From Gordionus sp. m RMFG-2023 (Eukaryota > Nematomorpha > Gordioida > Chordodea > Parachordodidae), in NCBI RefSeq assembly GCF_954871325.1, contig NC_088775.1:23227561-23291560 (forward strand): a stretch of DNA of 64,000 nt, read 5' to 3'. The stretch's first letter is position 1. The number at the start of each line of letters is the position of its first letter. A program made the position numbers and the translations under genes. Shown piece by piece: positions 35,481 to 46,894 of this stretch. Below the pieces are notes generated by a model. The model did no database searches. It saw nothing but the letters and a program-made list of their open reading frames with translations, and had not been told where the DNA came from.

Positions 35481-37413
35481 ATAAAGACAACGACAAAGTT
35501 GTTAATGATAAAATAACAATAATAGAAATATTATTGATAATAGTCATAAGATTTAGATTATAGAAATCAAAGTAGATATTATAATTCTATTAATAATTAT
35601 ATGCCTCGATTTTCAAATAATCAGAGACCATTTCAAAATAGTTTTCCTAGACCATTTCAAAATAGTTTTCCTAGATATAATATTAGAAATGAGAATAGTA
35701 ATAATTATAATAGATTTAATCGTTTTAACTATAATCATAATTTTAGAAACAATTTTAGACAAAATTATGATAATAGATATAACAGCAACATTTACAATAG
35801 AAATTATAATTTTAACAACAATAATTTTAGAAGCTATTACAACAATAAGAATAACTATCGATCGTGTCAGAATTACAATCATAGGCAATATGATAATAGT
35901 TCGAATAACTATGATAGAAACAACACATGGTGTGATAATAATCAGAGAAAACAGATACAAACCAAAACGACATAATAATAATTGCAATATATCGAAGAAA
36001 TTTAGAAGACAAAGTCGATACCACCATGACAACAATGATTTTTATTTTAATGTTAATGTTAACAACTTGACTAATTTACAATGATGATAACAGTGCTTTT
36101 ATGATACCTCTGAAATCAAACAACTACTTAAATTATACCTCGTGACATAGCTAATAAAATGGGCATATCAGAAATTAAAAAAATCTAAACTAAAATTAAC
36201 AACTTATGATGGCAATCAAATCAAAACAATTGATACAACTCTAATTAAAGTAATTATGACGTCATCACAAAAAAAGACCGTGATTGTTGAATCTAGAAAA
36301 AAAACACTCTTGTGATGTTTGTGGTGGATATACGCCTTTAAAAATATTTTAAACAAATTTGTGGGAAAAATAGATGTAAACTATGATGACGAAATCAAAA
36401 AGCTTATTAAAAACTGTGAATCCAAAATGAATAACAGACCAATCATCAAAGCAAATATCATGCTAATTTAAGGAAAGACGCCCAACCCAAGACTATACAC
36501 CAAGGCGAATACCTTAAGCAAACATTGATGTTGTGGATAAAGAACTTAATAGATGGAAACAAGAAAAAATCATCGAGCCGGTAAAAGATGCTCGACGGGA
36601 AAGTCCTATAACCATTGTTTACAAGGAAGATGGGAGTATTAGGCTTTGCGTCGATTTTAAAGACACAATCAATCCAGCTCTAGAAGATTTTAGATATCAC
36701 TTCCATGAATAAATGACCTAATAGCTAAACTTTCGGGGGGAAAGAAATTTACCAAGATCGATATTAAAATCTTGCAGATTCCTATTTATAAAAGCTGCAG
36801 AAATATTTTGACAATATCCCCACACAAGGGCTACTATCAATTTACCAGACTTCCTTTTGAGTTAAAAACTTCATCTGCAATTTTTCAACAAACATGGATC
36901 AAATGTTTTCGATGATAGATAAAATTAAAGCAATAATAAGCATGCCAGAACCAAAATCAGCAGCTGAACTATCAACATTTCTGAGAATGGCTGGCTACTA
37001 CACTTCACGGATATTGCCGCTCCTTTATACAAGATTGTCAACAAAGAAAAATGGGTATGGAACTTAGAACACTCTAGAAGTTATAATGATTGATTTAAAG
37101 ACGTTGTTTAGTCTTCCTCTAACATTGACTTATTTTAATCCCGAATTCCCAATTGGAATTACTACTGACGCATTTAAATGTGGTTTGGGAGCTTTATTAT
37201 TTCACACTGAAAAAGATGGCAATAAATACCAATAGCTTTTGCATCAAGAACTTTAATAAAATCTGAAATAAACTACATTAACATTGAGCGTGAGGCTCTT
37301 GCCATAATGTTGTCATTAAGAGGTTCCAGGAGTACTTAATTGGAACTTAATATACAAGAATCACTTAACATAAGCCCCTAGTCCATTTTTACAAAAGGTT
37401 TAAAAGACAATAG
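35480..37413 (+). mobile_element. Ty3/gypsy fossil C, left part
   Basis: Plus-strand gypsy of another family than A, B, E and F. Parts: an Asn/Arg-rich gag end (35601-35975) with PFQNSFPR repeats and NNYNRFNRFN wording, protease (about 36090-36330), RT (about 36480-36990), and the start of RNase H (GLGALLFHTEKDGNKY, IEREALAIML). It is interrupted at about 37413 by gypsy B and resumes at 46895. Heavily broken, older than B. Confidence 0.8.
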
Positions 37414-37773
37414 CACAATGTCTTTTTTATATCTGGCTTCAACACTTTTATATTCGTTACAACTTAACTCTCTTTTATTGTCAATACTTACTCTCAATTA
37501 TTTATGTTAATTTTTTTTTTACTTGACCAAATCTTTCTTTTTTTCTTTTTTTCCAAAAACAATAATTTTTATTTTTTCCAAAAAAAACAATTAATTCCAA
37601 TTAATCATATTTTTATAATAAAACAATATATTATATATACATCATAATAATAATATCTAAAAAAACAACAATAATCCTAATATTATAAAAAAAATTTACA
37701 AAGCTGATACATTTTTAAAATCGATAATTTTTCTACATTGGTTAAATTAATATTATTTATCACACTTTCACCA
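37414..37773 (-). repeat. left LTR (3-prime LTR) of gypsy B
   Basis: Shares CTTTTATATTCGTTACAAC, ACAATTAATTCCAATTAATC and the end ATCACACTTTCACCA with the right copy. Border precision is about 5 bp, since neither end shows the usual TG...CA unambiguously. Confidence 0.85.
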
Positions 37774-37785
37774 CATGTTCACCCA

Positions 37786-38373
37786 CTATTTCTTTCTTTC
37801 ACCCCCCTTCCTCCGGCTCCAACACAAATTCCAACTCCGAATCTGACATTCAAAACTCCAACAGTCCAGGAATTCATGTGAAAGATACTCTGCATTCCAC
37901 AGATCCATCGTGTTTATTTCTCCGGACTCGCCATTCGCTGTTATCGCCGAACCTTCATTGATTGCTGTCTCTCCCAAGCTTCTCCTTCCGGTCTCTGCGT
38001 TCTCCCTTACACCATGATTGTCATTCAACGTCTCCTCTTATCTTCAATTAGTATCGTTTTCCCCACCCGCCTCGCTGGCCCATATCGTCGGTGCCCACTC
38101 AGGCACCTACACCGCTGCCCTTGGATCACTTACCGGCCCTTGTATCCATACGTCGCGCCTCATGTAGCCACTATTCCTTGTCGCACTCGTATCCAGGGGA
38201 CAGTTACTTCTCAGGTGATCAATCCTGCCACATCGGAAGTACCGGCGTCTTTTCACCGCTGGTTGGTGGCTACGAGATTCCCTACCACTTCTTCTCATCC
38301 AGGAGTCCGGGATCTGTCGGGGTCTTATAACTAGCTGTATCTCGAAATCTTCAAATATCCGAATCCGCTGCAT
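37786..38373 (-). pseudogene. extra 3-prime ORF of gypsy B, zinc-knuckle protein
   Basis: Directly before the 3-prime LTR. The first part reads FEIQLVIRPRQI and a knuckle RCGRIDHLRSNCPLD; the rest is rich in Glu and Gly and ends SRRKGGERKK. Counterpart of the ORF at 23830-24506 in gypsy A. The shared position and wording in two different copies argue for a true gene of this family rather than chance. Not an obvious envelope; function unknown. Confidence 0.6.
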
Positions 38374-39448
38374 ATTTATTCTAAAAATATAGGTAACGCA
38401 CTCTAATTAATTCTACTTCTCACAAAATACTCTTTTATTTCCCTTAAACATCAATTCTGTTATTTTTTTTTACCTAACTATTTTCCACATAACTTATTGT
38501 TGATTTAATAATATTCAAATTATATTTTACAAAACTCATATCTCCTTTTAATATTCAAAAATTTTATAAAAAAAGTGTTATATTTTACAAAACTTATCTC
38601 CTTTTAATTTAATATTATTCAAAAATTTTATATTAAAAAAATTTTATATTTTACAAAACTTACCCCTTTTTATTTTCCCTTTAAGAATGTTCCTTCGTGA
38701 ATTCTAATCAACAAAAAAAAATGTCTTTTTAAAAAAAAACTTCTCTATCCTCCTTCTATACTTTTCTTGGCCCAAACTATCGTGTCATCCCTTATTCCAA
38801 TCTAATTTTAACTTAACATTTCTCTTTTTCCCAACAATCCTCTCAATATCTAATTAATTATTATTCAATATAACTTTTCTCCTTTTCCAAACCCCAAATT
38901 TTCGAAATATCATCCTCATTTTTTTCAAAATTATATTTTATCTTACTTATTCACGTTACCCTAACTTTAATTCTCCCCTTTTCCTTCTTAACTTGGATGA
39001 TTTATCGCTCTTCTCCCATTCTTTTACTAATAACTTTTATTTTGACACTATTTTATTTAATCTAAATTTTATCTTGTCAACATTTTTATTTTTCAAACAT
39101 TTTTATTTTTAATTAAATTTCCTTTCTCCTGTCGCGAACATCTCCCAACTTATTCAACTAAACTTAACTTTGCTCTTCAACAAAATATTTTATTTTAAAT
39201 TAATCTACAACCTACGATTATTAAATTATCAACCTTATTAACCACTTATTTGGCCTCAGATTAAGCTAAACTTTTACGCAACCGCATATGCATCAATTGC
39301 AATAATTATTTATTATTAAGAATCTTCCCCGAAGCAATTGAACCATCTATCCTTCTCCCTCGCCTTCATTTAAGATAACCCCCTTAAGATGAGCAAGTGA
39401 ATAATATTCTCCCTTCCAACACGACTATATATAATATTATTTTTTCTT
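38374..39448. other. AT-rich spacer between integrase and extra ORF of gypsy B
   Basis: About 1.1 kb of T-rich sequence without open frames. The related spacer of gypsy A is 24507-24974. It could hold an intron or promoter for the downstream ORF, but nothing specific can be shown. Confidence 0.4.
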
Positions 39449-40592
39449 TTAAATATACCCCATGACCTTAACCATAATACATGTATATATATATTTTTGC
39501 TTTTCCCCTTTTTTATCACTCCCTTCCGCCTCGTATCCTTTGATAATTGCTCCTTTATCCTCCCTTGAAATTCCCCTCAAGGTTTCGGGCTCGATCCGTC
39601 TATGGAGTTGATCCCTATGTCTAACTCCCTGTCTTCCGTCGGAAAATTCGACTTTATTTACCTTGCTTCCCATATTTCCCACAATCACCCCGGGCTCCCA
39701 TTTCTTTTTACTTCAAAATATTCTTGCCCATACGGCTTGCCCCACCATAAATTCCGCTTTATTTTCCATCTCTACCCGTTCCTTTGCCGGACTCAGAGAA
39801 TCCAACCAAATACGAGTTCTCCGTCCTAAAAACCTCTCTGCCGGTGACGGCTCCTCCCCTTTTTTATGTTGTTATAATAAGCCATTGCTACCCATATCTC
39901 TCCACCCCCATCCTTCCATTTTTTCAACCAATTCTTGACTACCGCTACCATCCTCTCCGCTTGTCCATTTGAACTCGGATGGTAAGGCGGCGCTAAAATG
40001 TGTTTCGCTCCAGTTTCTGCACAAAAGACTTTAAATTGTCTATTTATAAACGCTGGACCCCCATCCGACACTACTGTCCTTGCGACCCAAAATTTAGCCC
40101 ATAAATTTTTCAATACTTTTACTACGACTTGAGTGGTTAATCCTTTCACTTCCTCATACTCTACCCATTTCAAAAAAGCATCTACCACCAATATATATAT
40201 TTTATTTTTGAAGTCAAAGAAATCCAAGTGGATGGGTCCCAAAGCTGGGTCGCTTTCGGCCATACACTTTCTCTGTCCCTTCGAGGCATCGGAGCCCATG
40301 AATTACATCTAACACAAGCTTGACTGATATTTTCAATGTCTTTGTTCATTCCTGGCCACCAAACATATTCCCGTCCCCACTGTTTCATCCTTTCCATTCC
40401 TTGATGTCCCGCATGAATCATCGCCATTACTGCTTCCCTTAGCTTGGACGGTATAATACTCCTATTTTCTCGCACCAAACATTCATCTATTATCGCTAAT
40501 TCCTTTTGTATATATTTATAGGTCTTGTCTTCATCCCACGGTTTTCGTCCCTTAAGGCACGCCTTGACCCTTCTCAGTTCCCTATCCTTCAC
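39449..40592 (-). pseudogene. integrase of gypsy B
   Basis: Fossil integrase. The HHCC zinc domain is seen as HAGHQGMERM and CVRCNS; the core has HLDFFDF, VVSDGGPAF and PSSNGQAERMV; the C-terminal part VIVGNMGSKVNKVEFSDG with RHRDQL resembles the GPY/F-type module of Ty3/gypsy integrases. Broken. Confidence 0.88.
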
Positions 40593-41984
40593 ACCCTTTT
40601 AATCTCTTCCCATGTTACCAGCCCGTCTCTGAATACTCCAGCCATAGTCCGAATCAGTCCTTGCTCATTTTCATCTTCCCTTGCCTCTTGTTCTTTCTCC
40701 CTGAAATCTTCCCCCGCTCCGCATCTGGATAAAATGTCCGGTAAATAATTTTTTCTCCCTCGTCGATATTTCACTTGGACGTCAAAACTGTCCACGAGCA
40801 ATAACCATCTCTGCAGCCTAGGCGACAGCATTAGTTCCTTGTTATCCTTTTTGAATAAATGCACTAACGGTTTATGATCCGTGTAAACAACAAACCGGCG
40901 TCCAATCAGATATTCACGGCACTTTGTTAACCCGAAAATAACGGCCAATGCTTCTTGCTCAATCACTGAATACCTTGTCTCGGCTGCCCTAAATATTCTT
41001 GAGAAAAATAACACAGGCCTTTCAATTTCACCAATATAATGCAACAACGCTCCTCCTACCCCTTTATTAGAGGAATCCACCGCTAATATGAGCTTCAATT
41101 CATTATTAAAACATACCAACACCGCTTCTTTTCCTATTCTAAATTTCAATTCTTTGAAGGACTCCTCCTGCTCATCTGTTCAATCAAACCTTCCCCCTTT
41201 CTTTAACAATTGATATAAGGGCGATGCTTTTGCGAAAAGCCTTCCACGAACCGATGACAATAATTTACCATCCCCAAAAAGGCCTGTACCTCTGTTTTAT
41301 TATTAGGTCAGGTCATATTATTAATTCCTGTCATATTTCTGTCCACAGGTCGCACCTCCTTTTCCTTGATCTTATGCCCCAGATAAGTCACTTCGGTAAC
41401 CCCAACACACTTTTCTCCGCGCTGGCTCTTAATTCTTTCTCCTTGATTCTTCTAAACACTTCTTCCAATCTCCATTCATGTTGCTCGGGATTTCTTCCCC
41501 TCACCAAGACATCATCCATATAGTAGAAAACTCCCTCCATTCCCTGGAAAACAGCAGCCATCGTCCGCTGAAAAATAGGAGCTGAAATACTAAGTCCGAA
41601 TGGTAATCTACAGAATGCGAACAATTCCTTAGGCGTAGTATAATAATTTCTTTATCTCCGGTTTTACACGTAACTGCAGATATTAGAAAAATCCACTTTT
41701 GAAAAATAGACGCTTCCCTCTAAATTAGCCAATATTTCCTCAATTCTTGGCAACGGATATTTGACCTCCACGACCCATGGATTTAACGTGACTCTAAAAT
41801 CGGTACATAAACGGAGTTTTCCATTGGCTTTCTTCACAGGCATCAGTGGAGTTGCCCACTCACTGTATTCCACAGGACAAACAAATCCCTCTTTGTACCC
41901 ATTGATCCAATTCCACTTCCTTTCTCCATTCAAACGGTATCCGTCGTGACGCACAGAACTTTGGGACACAGCCATCTGAGGCAT
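40589..41984 (-). pseudogene. reverse transcriptase and RNase H of gypsy B
   Basis: RT with MFAFCRLPFGLS, YYMDDVLV and SAEKSVLGL; RNase H with LILAVDSSNKGVGGALL, IEQEALAVIFGL and YTDHKPLVHLF. Ty3/gypsy family. Broken. Confidence 0.9.
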
Positions 41985-42369
41985 CCTAAGTCTTCGTTGA
42001 AAATTTCTTGATAACTTTGTACCAATCTTCGAACTCCTTCTTGCCCTTGGGTCATAGACAATTTTCTTCCCTCCTCCTCATAAGTTATCAATTCTTCTTC
42101 ACTGGGCGATCGATTTTCTGACATCTTCACAGGCACCACTCTCAGATTTTCTTGCTGCCGTTCTACCTCCCCTTTCCCCTTTCCCAATTCCTCCTTCCTC
42201 CTTCCTTCTCCTAGTATCATGATCCGCCTTAACAGGTCCAACGTGCCCCTGGTAATTTTTGTCCTTTAACTTTATTCTCCTGTATTTCTCTTCTAGAATT
42301 CATTTCCCCTACTTCACTCTTATAATTGCCTCTCCCTGTTTTGTTTCTCGAATTATCTTCCCTGGTTTC

Positions 42370-42864
42370 TCACCACGAATTATCTTCCCTTGGTTCGCTT
42401 CTCAAATTATCGCTCCTTGTTTCGCTCCTTGTTTCGCTCCTAAAATTGGTTTTCCTTACTTCGCACTTTAAATTACCGCTCCTTGAATTATTTTTACTCA
42501 GTGCGTTCCTTACATTATCGCTCCATGTTTCGCTCCTTGAATTATCGCTCCTTGAATTATCGCTCCTTGTTTCGCTCCTAGAATTGTTTCTCCTTATTTC
42601 GCTCCTAGAATTGTTTCTCCTTATTTCGCTCCTTAAATTTTCGCTCCTTAAATTATCGATACATGAATTATTTTGACTCGTTTCGCTCCGTGATTTATCG
42701 CTCCTTGAATTATTGGTCCTTAAATTATCGCTACTTGAATTATTGCTCCTTAAATTATTGCTCCTTGTATTATCTCCCCTTGTTTCGCATCTAGAATTAT
42801 TTTCTCTGATTCCTTCATTAAACATGGTCTCTATTCTCGGAAACACATTCTCTCTCAAGGTCAT
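42370..42864 (-). other. repetitive protease-RT linker of gypsy B
   Basis: An open stretch of iterated RSNNLRSE, NNSRSE and RSDNSRSE words, from DNA units such as TAAATTATCGCTCCT. The repeats keep reading frame and are rich in Arg, Ser, Asn, Glu. The same region is also repetitive in gypsy A and E. Confidence 0.7.
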
Positions 42865-42945
42865 AACGGCATATTCCTCACTCGTTATTGGTTCGAATAT
42901 ACCCCATTATAAAAATACCCCAAAAAAGTATACCATGGACCAATC

Positions 42946-44080
42946 CTAGTTATTTAATCCCATCCCAACACCGCTTCTATATTCCGATTGATAACCCATA
43001 ACTAATATTTTAATTCTTTCCTCCAATGTTGCTATAATCTCCACCCTACCCATCGCAGCCAACAGGGTCCTATCGAATTGTCTTATTCTTAACCCCTCAT
43101 TCTCTATCATTTCCCCAGGCCAAATACTCTTATATCCATTATATCCAATTAGAAATGGCTGCTCCAGTATCAAACAACATGGGTACCATTCTCCCACCTA
43201 AATTTATCATCACTCTCGGACAAGGATCATATACTCAACCCTCTTGTAGCATATTTACCTGGTCAAACTCCTCCTTTGCCCCTTTCAACCGCCGCGCCCC
43301 GACCTGTCTTGCCAATTTTTCGCCATCATTTAGTCACAAATTTTTACAGTTTATCGCCACATATTCCTCCCTTCGGCACCGAAAACATTCCATATTCTTC
43401 TCCTCCCCTTTCTTGATATTTACTACCCAAACTCCTTCCACTTTCTCCCGCTCAATCGTCCTCATATTCGAAGCACTGGGAGCCATTTCTCTATTGGGAA
43501 AACCGCTTTTATTGTTGTAATTGCTAGCATTGCATTCCTCTTTATTATGCCCAAATCGACCACAACCCCCCACATCTTAATCTCTCTTGCTTACCTGGGC
43601 AATAAGGAGCTATACGTCCCAACTTCCCACACCCAAAACATTTTGCCTCATTTCAGTCTCTGAGCATATGATCTGGTTTACCACATTAATAACAACTCAT
43701 TGTTCCTCTTTCTCGTGGCACAAAATTTTGTCTTATTTCTAATCTTCTTCCCCGAGAATTATCTCTGGGCTCTCTACATGGTCGTAACTTGATTATTTTC
43801 GAAATTTTGTTTATCAGGACCATATAAATTTCTACGTACATCACTATCCGTCTACCCTTTAATTAATTCCTGAACAGGTAACTAAGTTACTTTACCCATC
43901 ACATCCTCCTCCCCATTATGTCCCTCAATGTTCAACGTTTGTCCTTTTATTCTTACGCTGCGACTCCTCCTCATTCTCCTGCCCCAAACTAGACTTACCC
44001 AAATTATAGTATAACCTGCGCTCCAAAAATATTATATTGTATCTCCCAGTATTTAATAAATTTTAAACTTTTCATTCCAG
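42946..44080 (-). pseudogene. gag and protease of gypsy B
   Basis: Gag fossil with four successive zinc knuckles between about 43340 and 43700, among them CFGCGKLGR...C, CGGCGRFGHNKEEC and CFRCRREEYVAINC. Protease wording follows at 42946-43197. The counterpart in gypsy E is at 33531-34990. Broken. Confidence 0.75.
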
Positions 44081-44241
44081 CGTTATAAAAAATTTATTAA
44101 TAATTTCAAAATAAAAATCTTGGCTATTTGCAGTGTCAACAAGTAAGATACGATAAGCAACGTAAATAAGCCAATGATGCACATATACATGCACTACTAG
44201 GTTAATATTTGACAAAATCCGTGTAATTTATTTTGTAACAG

Positions 44242-44599
44242 GTTTATAATCGTAAAAATTTGGGCAGCACTTCCGAGTAACTGGCTTATCTAGTAATTTT
44301 TTGAGCGAATTTCTATCAGGCTTATATTCGTAAAAATTTGGGCATCACTTCCGTGTAACTGGCTTATTTAGTAAATTTTTGAGCGAATTTCTAACAAGTT
44401 TACATTTGTAAAAATTTGGGCAGCACTTCCGTGTAACTGGCTTATTTAGTAAATTTTTGAGCGAATTTCTAACAAGTTTATATTCGTAAAAATTTGGGCA
44501 GCACTTCCGTGTACTTGATTTATTTAGTAAAAATTTAATTTCTTTATATTCGCCAAAAATTTGAGCAGAACTACCTTGTATTAGACCTTTGTGAAACAA
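44242..44599 (-). repeat. 78-bp tandem repeat in gypsy B leader
   Basis: Units start at 44242, 44320, 44398 and 44476, exactly 78 bp apart, the last degenerate. The unit has AAAAATTTGGGCAGCACTTC and TTTTTGAGCGAATTTCT. Read on the minus strand it encodes a 26-residue repeat (KLVRNSLKNLLNKPVTRK followed by CCPNFY). It lies upstream of gag on the same strand. Confidence 0.8.
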
Positions 44600-44609
44600 T
44601 GTAACAACA

Positions 44610-44880
44610 ACTTAAACGTCCGAAACACTCGGGTAACCTAAACCTAATAACTTCCGAAACACTCGGGTATCCCAATGTAACCTAATAACTTCCGAAACAC
44701 TCGGGTATCCTAATGTAACCTAATAACTTCCGAAACACTCGGGTATCCTAATGTAACCTAATAACTTCCGAAACACTCGGGTATCTTAATGTAGGCTGAT
44801 AACTTCCGAAACACTAGGGTATCCTAATGTAACCTAATAACTTCCGAAACACTAGGGTATCCTAATGTAAGCTGATAACG
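44610..44880. repeat. 38-bp tandem repeat in gypsy B leader
   Basis: About seven copies of a 38-bp unit with TAACTTCCGAAACACTCGGG and TATCCTAATGTAACC (for example starting 44648 and 44686). It lies between the 78-bp array and the primer-binding region. Confidence 0.85.
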
Positions 44881-44906
44881 CGAAGGTCGCGAGTTTCTGG
44901 CCACCA
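44870..44906 (-). promoter_or_regulatory. primer-binding region of gypsy B with tRNA-like extension
   Basis: Beside the right LTR the plus strand reads GTTTCTGGCCACCA, which ends like a tRNA 3-prime end with CCA. The 18-20 nt just left, TAACGCGAAGGTCGCGAGTT, closely resembles the anticodon-stem to T-arm part of eukaryotic tRNA-Ile. On the element strand this would be a primer-binding site TGGTGGCCAG followed by a longer copy of the primer tRNA with some of the T-arm skipped. The match is from memory of tRNA-Ile sequences. Confidence 0.5.
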
Positions 44907-45160
44907 CACTTTTATATCTGGCTACAACACTTTTATATTCGTTACAACTTAATTCTCTTTTATTGTCAATACTTACTCTCAATTATTTATGTTAATTTTT
45001 TTTTTACTTGAACAAATTTTTCTTTTTTTCCAAAAACAATAATTTTTATTCTTTTTTTCCAAAAACAATAATTTTTGTTCTTTTTTTCCAAAAACAATAA
45101 TTTTTATTCTTTTTTTTATTTTTTCCAAAAAAAACAATTAATTCCAATTAATCTTAAATT
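44907..45160 (-). repeat. right LTR (5-prime LTR) of gypsy B, first piece
   Basis: Continues at 46737-46894 after the LINE. It has two extra copies of a CCAAAAACAATAATTTTT unit compared with the left LTR, an internal slippage expansion. Confidence 0.85.
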
Positions 45161-46740
45161 CCTTTATTTTCAATTTTCAATTAAAAAAACGAAAATATAA
45201 TATTTTAATATATTTAAAAATGTTTGAAAAATATATGATAATACTATAAAAAAAAAAGAACGGAGATGGTGTGACGCAGGGAAACAAAAATGAAAAAGGG
45301 ACGTAAGTGTTGTCTAGGATAGCTCTTTGGCTAGAAGACTACCATTGAAACTGATATAATTAGCTTTGAGAATCGCTATGGATAATCGTTGAAGAAGAAA
45401 AAAACCCTCTCGAGGTTCTTCTGAGAGTTTGCTGATTTGTGATCCTAAGTTTTTGAAAAATGCTAAGGCGAGTTTGCCGAAGGTGCCAATAGTGGTTGAT
45501 ATGATTGGGATGAAGCAATGATCGTTCATTATTTCTGTGTATTTAGAGGTTTTAAGTTGTTCCTTCTGGTCAAGGATGTTGATGGCGTGGTTGGATGGGG
45601 CCAAGGGGTCAATACAGGAATAGTCCCATACCAAAAGTTGGCCTCTCCTCCATGGGATTTGAGATATCCCGTCAGGACGTTTACCATCAGATCTAAAAAG
45701 ACCCTGTGGTTCTAGAGTGGAAGGAATTTGGGCGGATTTCAGTGCATGTTGGATGATTGTATTACATTGCTTGTGTCTGATGAATCGTCCATTGCAGGAG
45801 CGACAATGTAAACTATGTCTACCCTTAGTGTCAACTGGCGAGTTGCACCCTGAGCAGATGTGAGGGTGAGTGATGGAACAATTTAGACGAATGCCGATGG
45901 CGTGGATAAATTCATTGTTGGATAGTTGAAGCTGAAGATTGGTAGATGGGATGGCCTCAAGAAACTCATGTCCCGTACCATTGAGCAGGGAAGAGAATAG
46001 GGTGCGGTCGGTAGATTGCATGCTAGATAAGAGAGTTTCAACGCAGCGAGCAACCACTGGTGCATCCCAGTCTTTCTGTCTATGGATCGTGGGGGTATGA
46101 GAATCAGCATTGATCCGTGTTTTCCAAATATTCATAGCCACGATTAAGGAAAGGTCTTCTTTAGAATTATGGGCGGTGGTTATTGGCTTTGTCAAGAGAC
46201 TACTCGATATGAAAGTAGTTATTGCTAAGTCATGTGGAGATCTGATGCCGAGACCACCAAATTTGGTTTGAAGAGTTGCTTGGGCCCAAGCGGTTTTGTT
46301 GAATCTGATATTTACTATTTTTTCGGTTAAGTCCTTTATTCCTTTTTCGTAAGTTAGGAGAGGAATAGGATATTTAAAAATTGGTGTTGACCGAAGTGCG
46401 TAAAGAATCCTTGGTATAAAAAAGAAATTTTTTAGCAAAAAAAAGGACTTGTGTGATGGAAGAAGTGTAAAGATGTCCTCCAATTTAAGGAGTATGTCGA
46501 GTGTGGAATGAAGAAAGGTGCTTATTGCCTCGTGTCCTCCTACAGGCGATCCTAGATGTGTTAATTCAACGCTTGATGTGAATTTGAAATCGTGAGTGTT
46601 GGGAGAATTAGAATTTATATGTGAGAATTCAGATTTGCTCTGGTTAAGCGAAAGTCCAATGGCTGTGCCCATTTCTTTAATTATGTAGACTGCCTTAGCG
46701 ATTTCACTACAGGGACTACACAAGATTCCATCATCAATAT
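45161..46740 (-). mobile_element. 5-prime-truncated R2-type LINE inserted in the gypsy B LTR
   Basis: Non-LTR retrotransposon of the restriction-like-endonuclease group. In the intact left LTR, AATTAATC is followed directly by ATATTTTTAT; in the right LTR the LINE separates them, which dates it after gypsy B. The 5-prime end is cut exactly at the RT YIDD box; the 3-prime end lies near 45161 with an A/T-rich tail. No target duplication is evident. Confidence 0.85.
45314..46739 (-). pseudogene. LINE ORF: C-terminal RT, CCHC finger and restriction-like endonuclease
   Basis: Open to the stop at 45314. It starts in the RT palm (YIDDGILCSPC), then the thumb (LTHLGSPVGG, KFGGLGIRSPHDLA). A CCHC finger follows (CSGCNSPVDTKGRHSLHC), then RHKQCN and RSDGKRPDGIS...LVWD, the PD...D core of the R2-type endonuclease, and a conserved tail (PREGFFLLQRLSIAI). 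In this group the endonuclease nicks the target and the RT primes on it. This copy lacks the N-terminal DNA-binding fingers and most of the RT, but the remaining 475 codons have no break, so the insertion is recent. This LINE type is common in invertebrate animals. Confidence 0.88.
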
Positions 46741-46894
46741 ATTTTTATAATAAAACAATATATTATATATATATCATAATAATGATATCTAAAAAAACAA
46801 CAATAATCCTAATATTATAAAAAAAAATTTACGAAGCTAATACATTTTAAAAATCGATAATTTTTCTACATTAGTTAAATATCACACTTTCACC
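46737..46894 (-). repeat. right LTR of gypsy B, second piece
   Basis: Continues the LTR after the LINE: ATATTTTTATAATAAAAC to ATCACACTTTCACC. Nearly identical to 37610-37772 apart from a short missing stretch near the end. Confidence 0.85.

Larger units (their letters stand above)
37414..46894 (-). mobile_element. Ty3/gypsy LTR retrotransposon fossil B with LTR pair
   Basis: Best preserved gypsy copy, minus strand, inserted into gypsy C. LTRs of about 360 bp lie at 37414-37773 and at 44907-45160 plus 46737-46894 (split by a LINE). A candidate 4-bp duplication ATAG lies at 37410-37413 and 46895-46898. Parts from its 5-prime side: leader with two tandem arrays (44081-44906), gag with four zinc knuckles (43334-44080), protease (42946-43197), repetitive linker (42370-42864), RT (41388-41984), RNase H (40589-41149), integrase (39449-40592), extra zinc-knuckle ORF (37786-38373). 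About 9.5 kb including the LINE. The LTRs differ at few positions, so it is younger than A and C. Broken at several points. Confidence 0.9.

Noticed and set aside
35613-36084. Long isoleucine-rich open frames around 35.6-36.1 kb
   Set aside because: Other-frame readings of the Asn/Arg-rich gag end of gypsy C; AAT/ATT-rich DNA stays open in most frames.
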